Of a stretch of 64,000 nt of DNA, positions 12,901 to 27,900 are shown piece after piece. The stretch's first letter is position 1, and the number at the start of each line of letters is the position of its first letter. The position numbers were made by a program, and so were the translations under genes. This stretch comes from Icerya purchasi (taxonomy: Eukaryota > Arthropoda > Insecta > Hemiptera > Monophlebidae), in the NCBI GenBank assembly GCA_039619475.1, contig CM077115.1:505135352-505199351 (forward strand), given 5' to 3'. A model generated the notes under the pieces. It was not told where the DNA came from, did no database searches, and saw only the letters and a program-made list of their open reading frames with translations.

Positions 12901-15900
12901 CGATATACATCGAAGAAGAACTTTTTAATGATATGCGAACTGAGCCGATACGACAGAAACAGGATTTGACCGGACCAAGCATACTGGAATCTGAAGTGGA
13001 ACTCGCTACCAAAAGAGCTAAGAATCGTAAAGCACCTGGACCTGACGTTCTACCGGCGGATATAATAAAATTCGTCATAGATACAAAGGGTGTCAAACTG
13101 CTTACAACTCTTCTGAATATGGTATATTGTACTGGAAGATTTCTGAGAGATTGGCTTCGGTTCATTCTCGTCCCAGTACCAAAAAAGGAACAAACCGTCG
13201 TCGTGTGGAGATTACCGACTTATTAGCGTGATGAGCCGTATACTTTAAGATATTTTTGCGGATCGTCCAAAATTGGATTCAACATAAATGTGAAAGTATG
13301 ATGGGTAGCGAACAGTTCGGTTTTCGCAGCGGACTCGGCACCAGAGACGACTTATACCGTATGAATGTATTACTTCAGAAATTCAGGGAATTTCAGAAAA
13401 CAGTATTCGATTGTTTCATCGATTTCGAAAAGGCTTTCGACAAAGTGCGTCGTGACGAAGTATACAAAATATTAAAGCGAATAGGTTTAAACGATCGAGA
13501 TATACGCCTTTTGAGAAATCTATGTATATATACGTGTCAAACTGCTGTAGTACAAGTTGAGAACAATTCGTAAACGGGAGACATCCCTGTCCGTCGGGCA
13601 GTACGTCAGGGCTGTTATTGTCGCCAACACTATTCAATATATATATACGGAAGTGATTTTCGCAGAAGCCTTGGAAGGACGAGCAAAAGGAGTTCGGATC
13701 GGCGGTGAGATCATTAACAACATTAGATACGCGGACGACATCGCAGTATTGGTGGAAACGATGGAAGATCTGCAAGAACTAGTGGATGCCGTAAATACTG
13801 CCTGTATACAGAAAGGAATCGGAATGAACACATCGAAAACTAAGTTGAGGGTAGTAAGCCGAGAGAATGTCGAGCAAACGAAACTGTACATACAAGGTGA
13901 TGAAATAGAAAGAGTAACGCATTTCAAATACCTAGGAGCCTGGCTGAACGAGGAAGTAAATTAAAACCCGAATTGAAATAGCACGAAGCGGGTTCATCAA
14001 AATTAGTCATCACCTAAATAAATCACTGAGGTTAAGGATACTCCGCTGTTACGTTTGGTCGGTACCGACCTATGGCTGTGAAGCCTGGACGCTCAAAGTC
14101 AAAACTATGAACTGTATAGAGGCGTTTGAGATGTGGTGTTTACGAAGAATGTTAAAAATCCCATATACTGCGCACATTACCAACAAAACAGTAGTACAAG
14201 AGCTCCAAAAAGAACGGGAAATTTTGAAAACAATCAAGCAACGAAAATTAGAACATTTCGGACATGAGAAGACCAAAGTACAGAATGGCGCAAACGATCA
14301 CACCGGGTAAAATTGAAGGGAAAATCGGCCGTAAAAGGTTATCGTGGCTGTGCAATATACGGAAATGGACCGATAGGAGCGTTGAGGAACTTTTCCGACT
14401 GGCCGGCGACAGGGAGGCCTACAGAAATGTCATCCAGATGATCGCCTAAGTTCGACAACGAACATGGCACCAGAAGAAGAAGAAGAAGAAGAAGAACAGT
14501 TCTTGTCATAGTTGTAGATAGTTATTGTGTGTTATCACTAATTTGTTGCATTTATTTCAGCTAAATTCTGTGAGAGGTTACTGATCATTTTGGTGATTCT
14601 AATTTAAAAAATACATTCTTGGAGGATGTGGGGATCAGTTCAGGCAAGTCTGAACTTCTTGGACGATGACTAAGCTTCTTTCGGGTTTTTTGTGCATATC
14701 TACGAATGACAAAAGCTCAATTAGGGAGAAGAACATACTTATTTCAGGCTGTGAATCTAAAATCTCTGTTTTTATCGGAGAATTTGTTCTTCATTATAGG
14801 ATGAGTCCTGATTTCAGTTGAATTTTAGAGTCGAGGAAATGGTTAAAGGAGTGTGTAGATTGAGTTCTTATTTAAAATAAGATCTCGAGGAATGATAATA
14901 CCGTTAATTTCTGCATCACAATCTTCAGATTTTACATAAGTGACCTTTAAATCAGATTAGTTAATTTTTAAAAATTCAAATGGTCAGTATCAGTAATCAA
15001 AAAAATTAGAGTGCTAAGCTGCATGATGAAAAAATATATTTTACGATATTTATTTCATCTGTACAATTTAAATTATGAAAGTATTCTTAGAAGACGGGGA
15101 AATGTTACGGATTTTCGACAAGATCACGTTCACGTTATTACTGCTAATGAACGATTTAACAAGTAGTATTCGATTTAAAATTTTCCGAGAATTAAATTGA
15201 AATATTTTAGCGGTAATCGTATATGTATTATGGAAAGATAATAGTATTAAATACCTCAATAAAACAATTGTTGTTCATCAGTTTTGAACTATTAGAATTT
15301 ATTTTGCATTACACTTTATCGTTCGGTAATCGAAATATACTTATCAGATAAAAGAGCAATACGAGGGAATCTGTTAAATGTTTTTGAAAACACTCTTTAT
15401 TGGAAAATAGAATAATTTTTTTGGAGAAATCATACGAGGGCAGTCAAGCATGTTCAGTTCATCTAAAGATTACTGCAATTTGCATTTATATAGTAATTCA
15501 AAATAGAGATATTTCCTTTAAGTTGTAATGTCGACCTTATATTTCTCTAATCGATATCATATTTCGGATAGGCGAGCGTCGACGGCCGTTTGGATTCCCT
15601 CAGAAAAGAAAAGGTACCTACCTTTTTTTTTTGAATTTCGAAAGTATTATTAACAAGTTACTATTACAAAGTCTCGCACAGTTAGAAAATAGAGTAAGAT
15701 AATGATAACAATTATTTTGTCATTGATTCTTTATGACTGATTTCTGTCTTGTCGGCTAGTTTACTTTTCCTATCATCTACATTTTGTAAGAAAAAGAAGA
15801 AAAAACAACGCCATTGACGTTCTCCTAGTACCAAAAGTGCAAAATCATTTTCGTTACTTCGTACGTTTGCAAATTCATTTCAATTTCAGTTTCTTAATTA

Positions 15901-16828
15901 ATTGACTTATTTAGTATATCAACAATCAAGAAATTCATTTGAAAGAAATTTACTTAATTTTTTTAATAATTTTAGATTTTAATTTAGCACGTGAAGCTTT
16001 AGGAAAAAGCTGTGATCAAACGAATGATCCTTATTTTCATTTTTCAAAGCATTCTCTTTACCTTGCTTATGATAAATAAGGGAAAAACTGATCTTCCATT
16101 ATTAACGAAATTTGAAAAGATTGTAAAGGTTGTACGATCTCACGCGCATACCCAACAAACCTGCTTTTAAAATGACCACCCCATATTATATTCAGAAATT
16201 TTATAAACGGAGTAGCCCTTACAAAAAGAAATTTCCACTGTGCCGCTCAGTCCTAATTAAAGGGCGCTTAAAAGTTTTCAAGTGTAATATAATACACGGA
16301 ATGGAGGGAAGACATAATTTTTTGGCGCTTTCCCGAGTTTTTGGCAAACATGGGAAGTTTCGTTAAAGAAATAGAATGTAGTTTAGTTGTCCGAAAATAG
16401 CGAGGTAAGAGAGTTTTAAGATTTTTTTTGTTTTTTTTTCTTTTTGTCGTACAATTCAATACAGAATTTAAAGTGAATTGTGTTTTCATATTTGCAGAAT
16501 GATCTTAAAGATAGCTTTTAGAAATCGCGTGTCGCTTGATCGAATTGAAGGCTGAATATTCAAATAAGAACAATCAACGAAATTATTTTGAAGAAAAAAA
16601 AAATTAGCAAGGTGTACTCACTTTCGGCGTTTGCTAGCTTAACAGATCTGCTAATTCTTTCTTTGCGTTACAATTTAACTGGTCGTGAGCACAACATAGT
16701 CGGCTGGACAATGATGCTTCGAGTGAATTTCGAAAGTTCCTTCTTTACCATATTCATTACGATATTTACAAAAGTAAACTAAAAATGTTTAAGGAAATGA
16801 GAGAAACCTGGCAAAATACGGAAAAATG

Positions 16829-16862
<34 letters not shown>

Positions 16863-19800
16863 ATCAAGTAAATAAAATTGTTAATGGGAAAAAAAAAAAG
16901 GTATTTTTTTCATACAAAATAACTGATGCTGGTGAAAGGACGCGATGTTTTTTGGTACTGATGCAAAAGTGATTTTTCGGGATTTCTTACTAATGCGAAT
17001 GATAACTTTTTTAGCAATGAAGTTCAAATTGGAAAGTGCTGCTCGATGGTAAACGACTTTACGTTTAAAGAACTTTGCCCCTAAAAGACTCGCGCCTAAA
17101 TGATCGTCGACGCCCCCCCCCGGTCTTTTTATTTCGCGAGAGAAACTGGTCAGTAACCTTGATTGTTAATTCAGTGCAACAGCTAATTTATCCATTTTTA
17201 GCGTGCGAAAGTGAAAACTCTTCGTACGCAAAGTGAATTGCTTCCAATATTCAACAGTAATAATATCTAACACTAAAATCAGTTCGGAAATAATAATAAA
17301 AGACGATGTTACATTTGTATAAAATGTTACATAAATCGATTCTGAATTTAAATATGCCTACAAATGCAACTAATTACTTTAGTTTTTTTTTTAAATTCTC
17401 AAATTACTTTTTCGGCTAATTTTAGTAAGTGTCAACTTCGTGTAAAAAATAATCGATATTTTCACGTGTGGTTTTTCACATTCATTGTTCGGTTCTTTCT
17501 GGTTGGAATCACCTTGTATATTATTCGTTAACATTTCGGAGTCTTATTAAAAGCTTCGTAGATTTTACGAACGCAATTAATTTCAGTAATAATTATTATA
17601 CATGTACGATTAAAATGACAATTAAACATTTTCCATTTCGAGCATAATTAACGACTCTACTTGCTGTCATTTAAAAATCTCGTTTTAAAGTTATTATCAA
17701 TTGCAAATTCTTAAGGTACGGTGCATTTTGACCTTGTGTAATAAATTCGAATTCGTTATAGTTTCATAAAAATACTTATCACAGTCATATTTCTAGCATT
17801 TCAAAAGTGACATTTTTTCGGGATTGACGCGATTCTTTTTTTTTGTTTTTTTTTTTTTTTGTTTTTTTTGTTTAAATAAATCTTAAACATTTTACGAAAC
17901 TTTGGAATAAAATGTTCAATGATCGACTTTAATAGAACGGATCAGAGTGGTAATAAATAAAGAGTGGACTATGTGCAATAAAGGTGAACTTAAATGTGCA
18001 TATATGCAAGAAAAGGTTTGTAAATACGCACGAAATATGTAAAAGATCAGTAATTTTTGAAAAGATCTTTATTAAACGGTAAACAATACGAAGACTATAC
18101 ACACATACTGACGGAGCAGAATCCATCGCAAACTAACTTCACTCCTATCAAATCAAGATCTTTACGATTCAATGATGGCTGTACACCCTTGGATGCAGAA
18201 TTATGTGTAAAATTATATACCCGGCATGTTGAATTAAATAGACACAAGCACTGTTCATCGTAGGCACTCAGTGGCCTATTTAATACGCCGCCGAGATAGT
18301 AAAAGCGTAGTAATTGCAAAGATTCAGCGTGGTTTATATAATCTGCACAGGAGGGCATGCGTAGTGTCTTTGGATTCCGAGTTTTACCGGAGTACGTAAG
18401 AGCTACGACCTCACAGCACCCTCTGCAATATAAACTCACCAATGCCAGAGAATCTGGACACGATTCCATACATATTTATGAGCATGTGCAAACAACAGTG
18501 AAGGTTTGAGCGGATGGCACAAAGAACTTTCCCCTAAGAAGTATTAAACTAACCACATAAGCAAGAAAGAATGTTCATTACTTAGTCTCCGGGCGGGACA
18601 CCCCAATCAGCTGTCCCGTATATGTAGGGCTGCTAAACAAACCAACTGTAACACATCTCACTTATAACTGCAAGAAGTTCGCGCAGCATCGGAGAACGCA
18701 TAATATGGAGGTGCCCTGTGTACGAAATTCTCTCTAACACTCCTAATAATCAAAATTCTGGTGTGTTTGCCGAGGAAACCACCGGATTCGTTTGTATGTG
18801 TAGAATTCGCACAGTTCTCCCCCTATGTTCTGTAATAGCCTGAGCAGGTATAATTAAATATAAATCCAAACAAAAAAAAAAAGAATATTTATTAATTTTT
18901 AGTATTCTTATAAGAGTAGAACAACAAAGTTTTGCGCGGTAAAAGTTTGTTGCTTAAAATAGATTTGTAAACAGGAAACGAAAAAAAAATGGACTTGAAT
19001 TCCCCCCCCCCCCCCCGGGAATAAACATATATCTATTAATTAAAATCGCACAGAATATTGAAAGTGAGACAAGACGATATTTAAATTTTAGTTCTATTTT
19101 AAAAGGAACAATATCAAGAAAGTTCTACCTAACTTGTTAACAGAATTATTTTTATTTATCACAATATCTTATAAACGGGATTAATTATTTTTTTTAAATC
19201 GTATGAAATTTTTCTTTTACCTTACTTGGAATTATGCTTATTAAGAGATTAGAATTACTCTTCACCGACACTCCAACTTTGATCTGCGTGACTTCCCTTT
19301 TCTAATTTCACTAACACGCTATTGCCTCCTTTCATCATTGGCGAGGACACTCTACATGTCCACTTACTTTTCTGGTAATTTACAATAAATCCTAAAAAAA
19401 TTCATCCTTCAAAATTACCTATTTTTTCTTAATAGCTGCTTGTATTGGCAATAGTTTCTAGTTTCATCGGCCTGTCCCTCGGTTTCACCTAATCTAGGTT
19501 TCAATTATTTGTGATGCACTCTTCACAGTACCTTTGGAATGATCATTCCTACCGTCATTTCCTCGAATGAATTTTTATACTATAATCAAAGATAGATTAG
19601 GTTTCACTCCTGTGTCACTTCATTTTCCTCAGCTCATCTATGCTTCTTCCCAAATTACTTTTTTGTGTTAACTCGTTTTTTTGACCATCTTTCAACCCAC
19701 AAAAAATCTAAATTCGCTTCTGATCCGGAAGGTTGCTTTTAAACTAAGTTTATCCTTTTTTTGCAACGTTCTTACCCTACTTTTTCTAACTTTTGCTGCA

Positions 19801-22800
19801 CTAGTGCTCTATTTATTCTTAAAACATCAAAAAAGATCTCGTGGGAAAACGTCTGCTTCCTTTTCTCCCGCCGCTCCCTTTTTCTTACTTGTATTTGGAA
19901 AATGGGCAAGGCTCTTAAATTCGCTTTATCTCAACATTCCTCAATCGCATCCTTTCTCTTGACAAATTAAATCCATTTTGTTAACTCAACTCCTAGTTAC
20001 GTTCGCAGCTTCCGAGAAGGCGGCTACATTTCGTTTTCCTTCACTATCTTATATTTTTTCTCTGACTCTTTTTCCTACCGACACTGAACTTTTCAAAACA
20101 ACCTTACGCAATTCTTCTAATTCTTCTTGGAATCTTTCATTGTATTCTAAGAAGTCTTTCCGCGACTCTTCTTTTTGGGTTTTCTCTTAAATACGTTTAA
20201 TTCCTTCTTTCCCGTCTTACTACTTCAGAATACTTTCATCGTCATGCCGATGCTTCAATATAACTCTCACTGAGGCCGGCCTCTTTTGCTTCTTGCGTCA
20301 GAATTTTTTTTTGAAAGTTTAAGCAATAGACGACCAGTCCCCGGACTAGTGGCTTCGCCCTGGATGCGGTTCTTCCGACTGTATCAGTACATTTTCGTCA
20401 GACGTATGTACATTATTCGTCAACAGAAAATTCTTTATCGCTTCCTTTGTCGACGTCACTGCTGCCTTTGATAATGTCCAATTTTTTCACCCTATTTGAT
20501 TTTATGCCCTAATTTATTATTCTAGCCTTATCGAATTATCATTCTTTCTTCTCTTCTCTATTCTGTCTCTCTAGACACTGGTCTTCTGTGGATTGCCTCG
20601 GAGCTTGGTCCCTGTTCAACATATATCTGTTTTGCTATCATTCTAAAAATTCTTGTTCCATTTTTTCTGCTGACAACATCGTCTCTGTTCAGCATCTATC
20701 TGTTTTGCACTATAAATTCTTGTTCCCTTTTTTCTGCCGACAACATCCCAATTTACTTTATCCATCGTTGCATCTCGGAAGTCCCCATAAAGGAGTGTGT
20801 AAGCATTTTAGCTCCCCTCCCAATAATAATGAAGGAAAGAGAATGAGAATTGGCAATTAATGAGAAAGACAAATTATTAAGGTCACAATGCAGGGAGGAA
20901 CGTACGCTGAAATTTGAAGTAAGTTTTCATTTGCCGATCGTTAAGTATTACATTTTCAATTATTTCGCTAATCATTGCGTGTCTCGGCGATGTTTAACAT
21001 ATTCGAGAGAAATAATGATATATCACATTCGAAATCTTACAAAAATTAATAATCAACAAAACCTTCTGTGAATCCGGTAAACGTCGCATATCCGGTTATC
21101 CCGAACAAAACTAATATAAGCCATGATAAAAAGACAGACCAGTGTGTCAGTTTATTCCACTTCTCCTGATTGGCATTTTCGAGCGAATCGTATAGCAAGA
21201 ATACATTATGATGGCACATGAACGCTAAAAAATAAGAGAATATTATAAACGACACGAAACTAACAGCGAGAATGTTATAAGGTACACGACGCGCGGAATA
21301 TTAGGAAATACGAAATTGTCGAAGCGGCGCATATTAATTGTAAAACATGCGTCATACGTTCGAAGGAACAAAATTACTTTCTCCTATTTATTTATTAGAA
21401 ATCACAAGCTACGCAAAAGACATGAATTTTATAAATATCGGAATATTAATTTCAGTTACATGGAAGCATAAGAACCTTATTTTAAAATGAATCAGTTAAC
21501 GATGATAAGACATTTCTTATTTATTATTATTAACCGATTAATTTTAACCTTTCGTTACTCGCTTACCCTTCGTATGACACTCATGAACGAATCGCTGTAT
21601 TGTTAATTTTAGCGCAATATTGCTACATCGATGTCGAAGTTTACGTGAGAACTTCAAATTTATATGCTATTTTTAGATTTTGCAACTTAATTGAAAAAAT
21701 TAAAAGTATTACGAAATTATAATTTATTTTTTAAAACAACTTTCACGTTTAAAAATATGAATTATTGATGAAACAATTTTCACATGAATTAAATCTTACG
21801 ACGAAAGTTTTTTATTTTATTTTATTTTTTTTTTTGGTATTATATCACGTACTTTTTCTTTTTTCTTTTTTTCTTTTGATTACATATTATTAAGAAAAGT
21901 TGTAACTATCTCAGCAAAAAGAAAATGGAACTTATCTCAATATTTTAAATACACATATTGCGTTAATTATTTTTATTTATTCAGTAACACGAGAGTGTTT
22001 TTTGTAATAAATGTGGCAACGTTTCAACGCAAATTTTAGTACTTTCGCGATGAGTGGCACAGTGAGGGAATTTGCGCGATTTTACGATTTACTCTCATTA
22101 ACATAAATTAAAAAAAAAAAAAAAAAAAAAGCAAACGAAAATTATAAAAACTTTTTACGACGAGTTGTGAGACTTTAATTATTATTCACGAATTGCTTAA
22201 TCCGTTTAGAAAAATAGTGATGATTTTTTCAAAAATTATTATTAAACGAAAAAAGGCGGGGATTCCCCCGTAGCACGCGTAACACAGAAGGTTAACGTCA
22301 CGATTATGGTTCCATGCGTAATTAAAACTATTATTTGTGTTTTACGCAGTTTGCGATTTTTATTAAATATAAATAATATTCAAATATGGCACAATTTAAA
22401 TATGGAACAACAATAGATTGCCGTTGTTAACGTTTATTTTGTATAATTAAATAATGTTCTACAGCTGCATATTCTTTCTGATTCTATTTCTTTCCTTCCG
22501 TAGCAGTAGATTAATTGAAGCAATTTATTTGTAATAAACTAAGATATTCAGTTGTGTATATGTTTATTAATGGGTTTGCCCGCTGAAAAAATCTCGTGAC
22601 TATTAAAAACTTTTATTATTTCGAGAATAAAAAAAGAAGTAAAAAAAAACTTCCAGTTTTTAAAAGAAAAAAAAAAAAAAAAAAAGAAAATAAAAGCACA
22701 AGAATGGCTATAGAGGTGTTGTTGTCTGTTTTTACTTTTAATTTTACTAAATTTAAATAAATTCGTTATAGTACACCTTAACGTTGTATTATTTTTCTCC

Positions 22801-24951
22801 TTTATGAAAATAAATTTAGTCCTTTAACAACTACTACAGCGTAAATATCACGTGGGGGGGGGGGGGTCCCATCGAAAATCACACGGGAGGTGGGAAGGTC
22901 CAAATTAAAAGAAAAACAACTTACGTAATTGATTCCCTAAGAAATGAAGCGCACATGTCATTTGCAGATAACAACATCGCGTTATGCGATGATACGGGTA
23001 AAAGAAGTATTGTAAGGTGAGAAAGTTATAACGATGTGTGAAGCAGCATTAGAAGAAAGAGATTTTTAAATCGACCGAAATAAAACTGCATGTATGAATT
23101 TTAAGGATGGAAGAGAAGCAGATGGGCTGAAAAGTGACAACGAAATATCCGAGAATAATAGAAATGAATAAATATGGCGAGAGGAAATAAATGTCGGATA
23201 GGAAGAGGAAATACTTTTAAATATTTGGCATCAACAATCAGCAGGCATGGAAAACTAGACTCAGAAATAAAATACAGAATAAATGCTAGATGGATGAACA
23301 CTCGGGGGTGGGGGTGGGTGGGTGTAAGAAGCGTCATATGATGATAAAATAATAGGAATGATTTACAAGCCGAACGGACCGACAACAAATGTATACCTCA
23401 TTTAAATGCGGCGTAAAAGGTAGTGGTAGTTAAACCAAAACTAAAATACAAAAATACAAAAATACTCACCGAAAGCCATTATACTGAAAGAAGGAATTAT
23501 ATTCCAATTCACAAATTCGAACGCATCTTCTGTCTTCTGTCTAAATAGCGCACAAAACGGAAAATCGAATTACTTATCCAGTTATTAAAAAAAATCGGTA
23601 ATCATTACTAGCAAACGTCTAATAACGAATTCGTGCGTCAAATTAATGCGATAAAATCGTAAAAAATTACAAACATAAAATTATGTTCTTTAATGTTTAG
23701 TTATGTTTATAATTTGTCATGATTTTATCTCATTAGTTAATGTATTCGTGTAAAATTATTACGCTCTTTTCATCGTCCGTTGACCAGGCACTCGGCTCAT
23801 TCTCCGTTTTGTTGCTCGCTTCCTAAATGCCTTACAGCGGTGACATTTTTCAGCATCATTTGCGCAAATATAAACAAGTTTTTCCCAGTTGTCTAATAAT
23901 TATACCACAAAACTAAATTTCTGCTAACGGTGTTATTCATTTCAATTTCATTTCGAAATAACTTGATTATTCTTCACTTTTAACGTGATCTGCACCCTCA
24001 CGTGTAAGATATTCTCGTCAGCCTTTCATCTAGGTGGCTGGGGGTAACGAACTGACTGTCCCCTAGTTCATAAGCAGATATTTAATTGAACTCTTTTTTA
24101 CTCGCACGTTCTTCCGTTTCTCTTCCCCTTTCTTTATTCTATATTTTCCTTTTTTTCAGGAACTTTTTGTTGTCAGAAGCGCTTTACCATACTGTTCCCG
24201 ATATTTTTTTCGAATTTCTCTCTTTATTAATATTTTTAGTGTGTAGCATATCTATTGACGACGTAAAATCGTTTCATTTAAATGCGCTGCAGTTTCTTTC
24301 GTAAATATTCCGAGTGCGCTAGTGTATAATTAATATAATCGTGATAAGATAGTGCATTTACTTACACGGCGTCTGAAAGCGTGAAAAGCCTCACGGAAAT
24401 CGATACGATCATGCCGATGACCAGAAAAAATGAGAACATCGATGCTCTGGCTAACGGCACCAAATCGCGGAGCATACATAGAGGAACTGTGATCAGTAAA
24501 GTAGCAATGCCGACTACAACGTCTCGTCTGAGGAATATTGAATTCGTTGTGAAACTGAATATTCGGACTAGTACTTTCGTCATGGTATCGCCAACTATAA
24601 TATTATAGCTGACCATCGCTGCCCGCCGATGTACCGAAACAAAAAGAAAACGAACACGTCAGTATGGGTATGATGTGCTTTTCGGCGCATGAAAAAAATC
24701 GTTTTCAATAAATCATGTGCGACTACTGTTTGGATTTTTATAGATCGCAGAAATAAGTGACTAGAAAGGAACATACTTACAGTTTTACCTATTACCTGCA
24801 TAGTGCGCTGAAGTTTTTAATTTACGAACTGAAAGATTTTAAGCTTATCGCGCGATATGGGCGTTTGGGCGATACAATGACATTTTTATTAACTTTCTGA
24901 AGGTGGTAAAATTTGTGGTATAATTTTCGCGCCGACACTAAAACAAATGCC

Positions 24952-24998
<47 letters not shown>

Positions 24999-27900
24999 TT
25001 GTATATATATATATATATATATATACTTGTATATATATATATATATATATATATACTTGTATATATACTTGTATATATACTTGTATATGTTGTTTTTTTT
25101 TGACGAGCTTTCGTCCTTTAACTAGCTTCCATTGATTTAGAGCATTCATTTTCACTTTTCATAGTATCTGAAAAACAAGAAGTCACACTAGCTTCTTGTT
25201 AGATTTGGTATTATCGGTAACGTTTAAAACTTTTTTCCCTTTTCTTATTGTGTCGTCCATACTGCCAAACAACACGCAAAATCGAACCATTCAATCCATA
25301 TTCAGAATAAATATTATTATTATTCTTCTTCTAGATAAATGAAATGACATTCCATAACATCTCAACCTCCCTAGACAAAATTGTTGTTGTGTAATCTCGT
25401 TCCAGTTACTTTAAACCATAGATAACTCTTGATTTCGTTCATGACAGAATGATATATATATATATATATATATATTTTAAATTCAATTAATGTTCTCGTA
25501 CTCAGTATTTTAATTACAAACTCGCTTTTCTTTTATTCGAGGAATAAATTTCTCACAGTTTAATTTAATGACTTTATTTCTATATCTATCTGTTCTGCGC
25601 AGGTTTATTGCTAGCTCATTACTTCGAATTCCTTTTTTTTTTTTATATTTTTTTGGGCCTGTCAACCGAGGACCTTTACCCAGAAACAATTAAAATAGGA
25701 AGGAGTCAATTGTATCTTCATACGATATCAAGTGTTGGTAGGAGAAGGGAACATAATTAATAGGAACAATCTGTGGAGAAGGAAAAGAGATAGGACGTAA
25801 GAGGCGCAATATGGAGTGGGAAGACCAGGTATCAATAAAACGGAATAGAAAGCAGAACGCTTAATAGAAAGAGATAAACACTTAATAAACACATGATCAG
25901 CATCGCAAACACGCTCTTCGTTTGAGTGAAGAGGACAATATGGAGAGGCAGCCAACGAAAAACGAAAACCTCAGGAAGATAATAAAGTATGGCTTAAGAG
26001 CGTAGACGAATAACAGAGACAACAATAGAACGACCAAGTGAAGGAAACAAAGAGAACCATAGGTTCACAGGAAGACACTAGGTTGAACAGACAGATAAAA
26101 AGAACAATTGTTAGAGAAAGACGAAACGTATACATCCGATACCGAAGTCTGAGAAAAAAACCTTTGCACAGCGGAAGGAGATTGACCACCGATGAGATTT
26201 TTTTAAAGAAGAAGTGAGAAGAGGTAGAGCAACCCGAGCCAAGGAGTCTGCCGCTTCATTACCGCAGATGCCCGAATGGCTAGGAACGCACAACAAATCA
26301 ATATGAATGGAATGAAGGGAAGAAAGAACGTGGATAAGTGAGCGTATGCGGAGTATGATAAAATCACAATAACGATCAGGTAGGGGGGAATAAATTGAAG
26401 AGCGCTAATGTAGTCAGATATAATCAAGAATTTAGAGGAAAGCTGATTGGAGGAAATTAAAGTTTAATTACTGAAACATTATATATTTTAGTCGCAATTT
26501 GCCAAAATAAATCTGATAAATACCGGTAATCGGATAAATCAGTTGGAGCACTGAAAGCAAAATAAATCCTTTAAAACCAAAAGATGCTTCCATCACACCC
26601 TGGTAGGAATATGAGTCACACAAATGCGATGATCGCAACATCAGTATTAGCGAATAATCCGAGATGAACGCTATCATCGCCAAAAGAAATAGGCCAACAC
26701 CGAATCCAGATTGTCGTAGCGCGTACGGAATGCCTGAAAAAAATAAAAACTGGTTAAATTGAAATATTTAATTTAATTTTTTTTTTATAGAGATAATCAA
26801 AAATATTAAAAATCCGATGTTGTCGAGAATGTTAACGTACAGAAACTTGGCGGATCAAAAATTGAATGAAAACAAAGAGAGTCGAGCAGAATTAATAAAA
26901 GAATCAAAGATGGTTAAAGTCTAAAATTTAAAAATGGGAAAGAAAATTCCCAGAATAAGACTTTTAAATGTTAATTTAATAATTTAAAAGTAATTTTCTC
27001 GATAAGTTTTTATTTATTTATTTGAGTCAATCTTTTTTTCTACGTGACGTGAGTTTCGTAAAGACCCTTGTTAAACATATCCATGCGGATAAATAAATAA
27101 CTACAGTTTCCGCGTTTAAGTCTGATTTTGCTTTGGGAAATGTACAGATCAGTGTCGAAGCTGGGGGGGGGGGAGTCCGGATTCTGGCCGTTGTAAAACT
27201 TTTCATCTAGCGAATCGACATTTAATTTCCGGGTGGTGTGTTAAGACGCAACTTGGTAATAGAATTACGTAGCGTTCATTAGTTTTTACTGATTGTAGTT
27301 AATTTCTGCTGGTCATTGCCGAGGCCAAAATGCGCTTGTCATACAATTTGCAATAGGACTATTTCATAAATCGCTGTAAATAGTACAAGTTTTATCACCT
27401 TCTTTACTAATGTGCTCAGCAAAGTGACTCCTATTATCCTGAAAAAGCTCTATCGGAAACACACGGCTGTCCTGGAAGATTGTACAGCCGTTTGAAGTAC
27501 GCTATTACTAAACGGTTTTAAATTTGTTACCAATACTATTTCGAAGTAATCGATTTTAGAATTAAATTTTGTTGCTGACTAATTTTTAGGTAAAACAATT
27601 TAAAATTATCTAAAATTCCAAATTGCTTACCGGGGGGAACAAAAAAAGCGCGATGATGTCTCATTGCAAATAGAGCCAAAATTTATGTGTCAGATGAATT
27701 TTTAGGCTAGGAAGCAGCGCTTCGTATAATGTGGAAGTTCGAAATTTTTAATTATACCACCGTGAGAAACGATTAGATGCGATAAAAATATTTCCGACTA
27801 GGCTCGTAAGCCGTTATAAAGAGCAAATAAATAATTAATTAATTAATAAAAAAAACTAAAAAAAAAAAAAAAAAAAAGCAATAAGAATAATAAAAATAAA

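Larger units (their letters stand above)
11896..14497 (+). mobile_element. RTE-like non-LTR retrotransposon, 5'-truncated, decayed
   Basis: About 2.6 kb reads through one retrotransposon polyprotein with a few frameshifts. An APE endonuclease part starts at [12 protein letters not shown] (about 11905), with [20 protein letters not shown] at about 12025-12082 and [21 protein letters not shown] at 12248-12335. The RT follows, and the element ends in a (GAA)n tail at 14471-14496. The start of the endonuclease (the catalytic Glu region) is absent, as expected from 5' truncation. Clade assignment to RTE-like is by recalled motif style and is tentative. It lies in intron 5 of the transporter, antisense to it. 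Confidence 0.85.

Noticed and set aside
12393..13927. Minus-strand open frames opposite the RTE-like RT (12393-12710, 13416-13775, 13634-13927)
   Set aside because: Their residues mirror the RT coding on the plus strand and carry no motif of their own; the plus-strand frames hold the RT boxes.
23990..24070. A Helitron 3' end (hairpin followed by CTAG)
   Set aside because: The pairing is weak and no 5' TC start or helicase coding was seen.
24889..25155. Open frames on both strands with long Ile-Tyr runs
   Set aside because: They are translations of the interrupted TA microsatellite, not genes.
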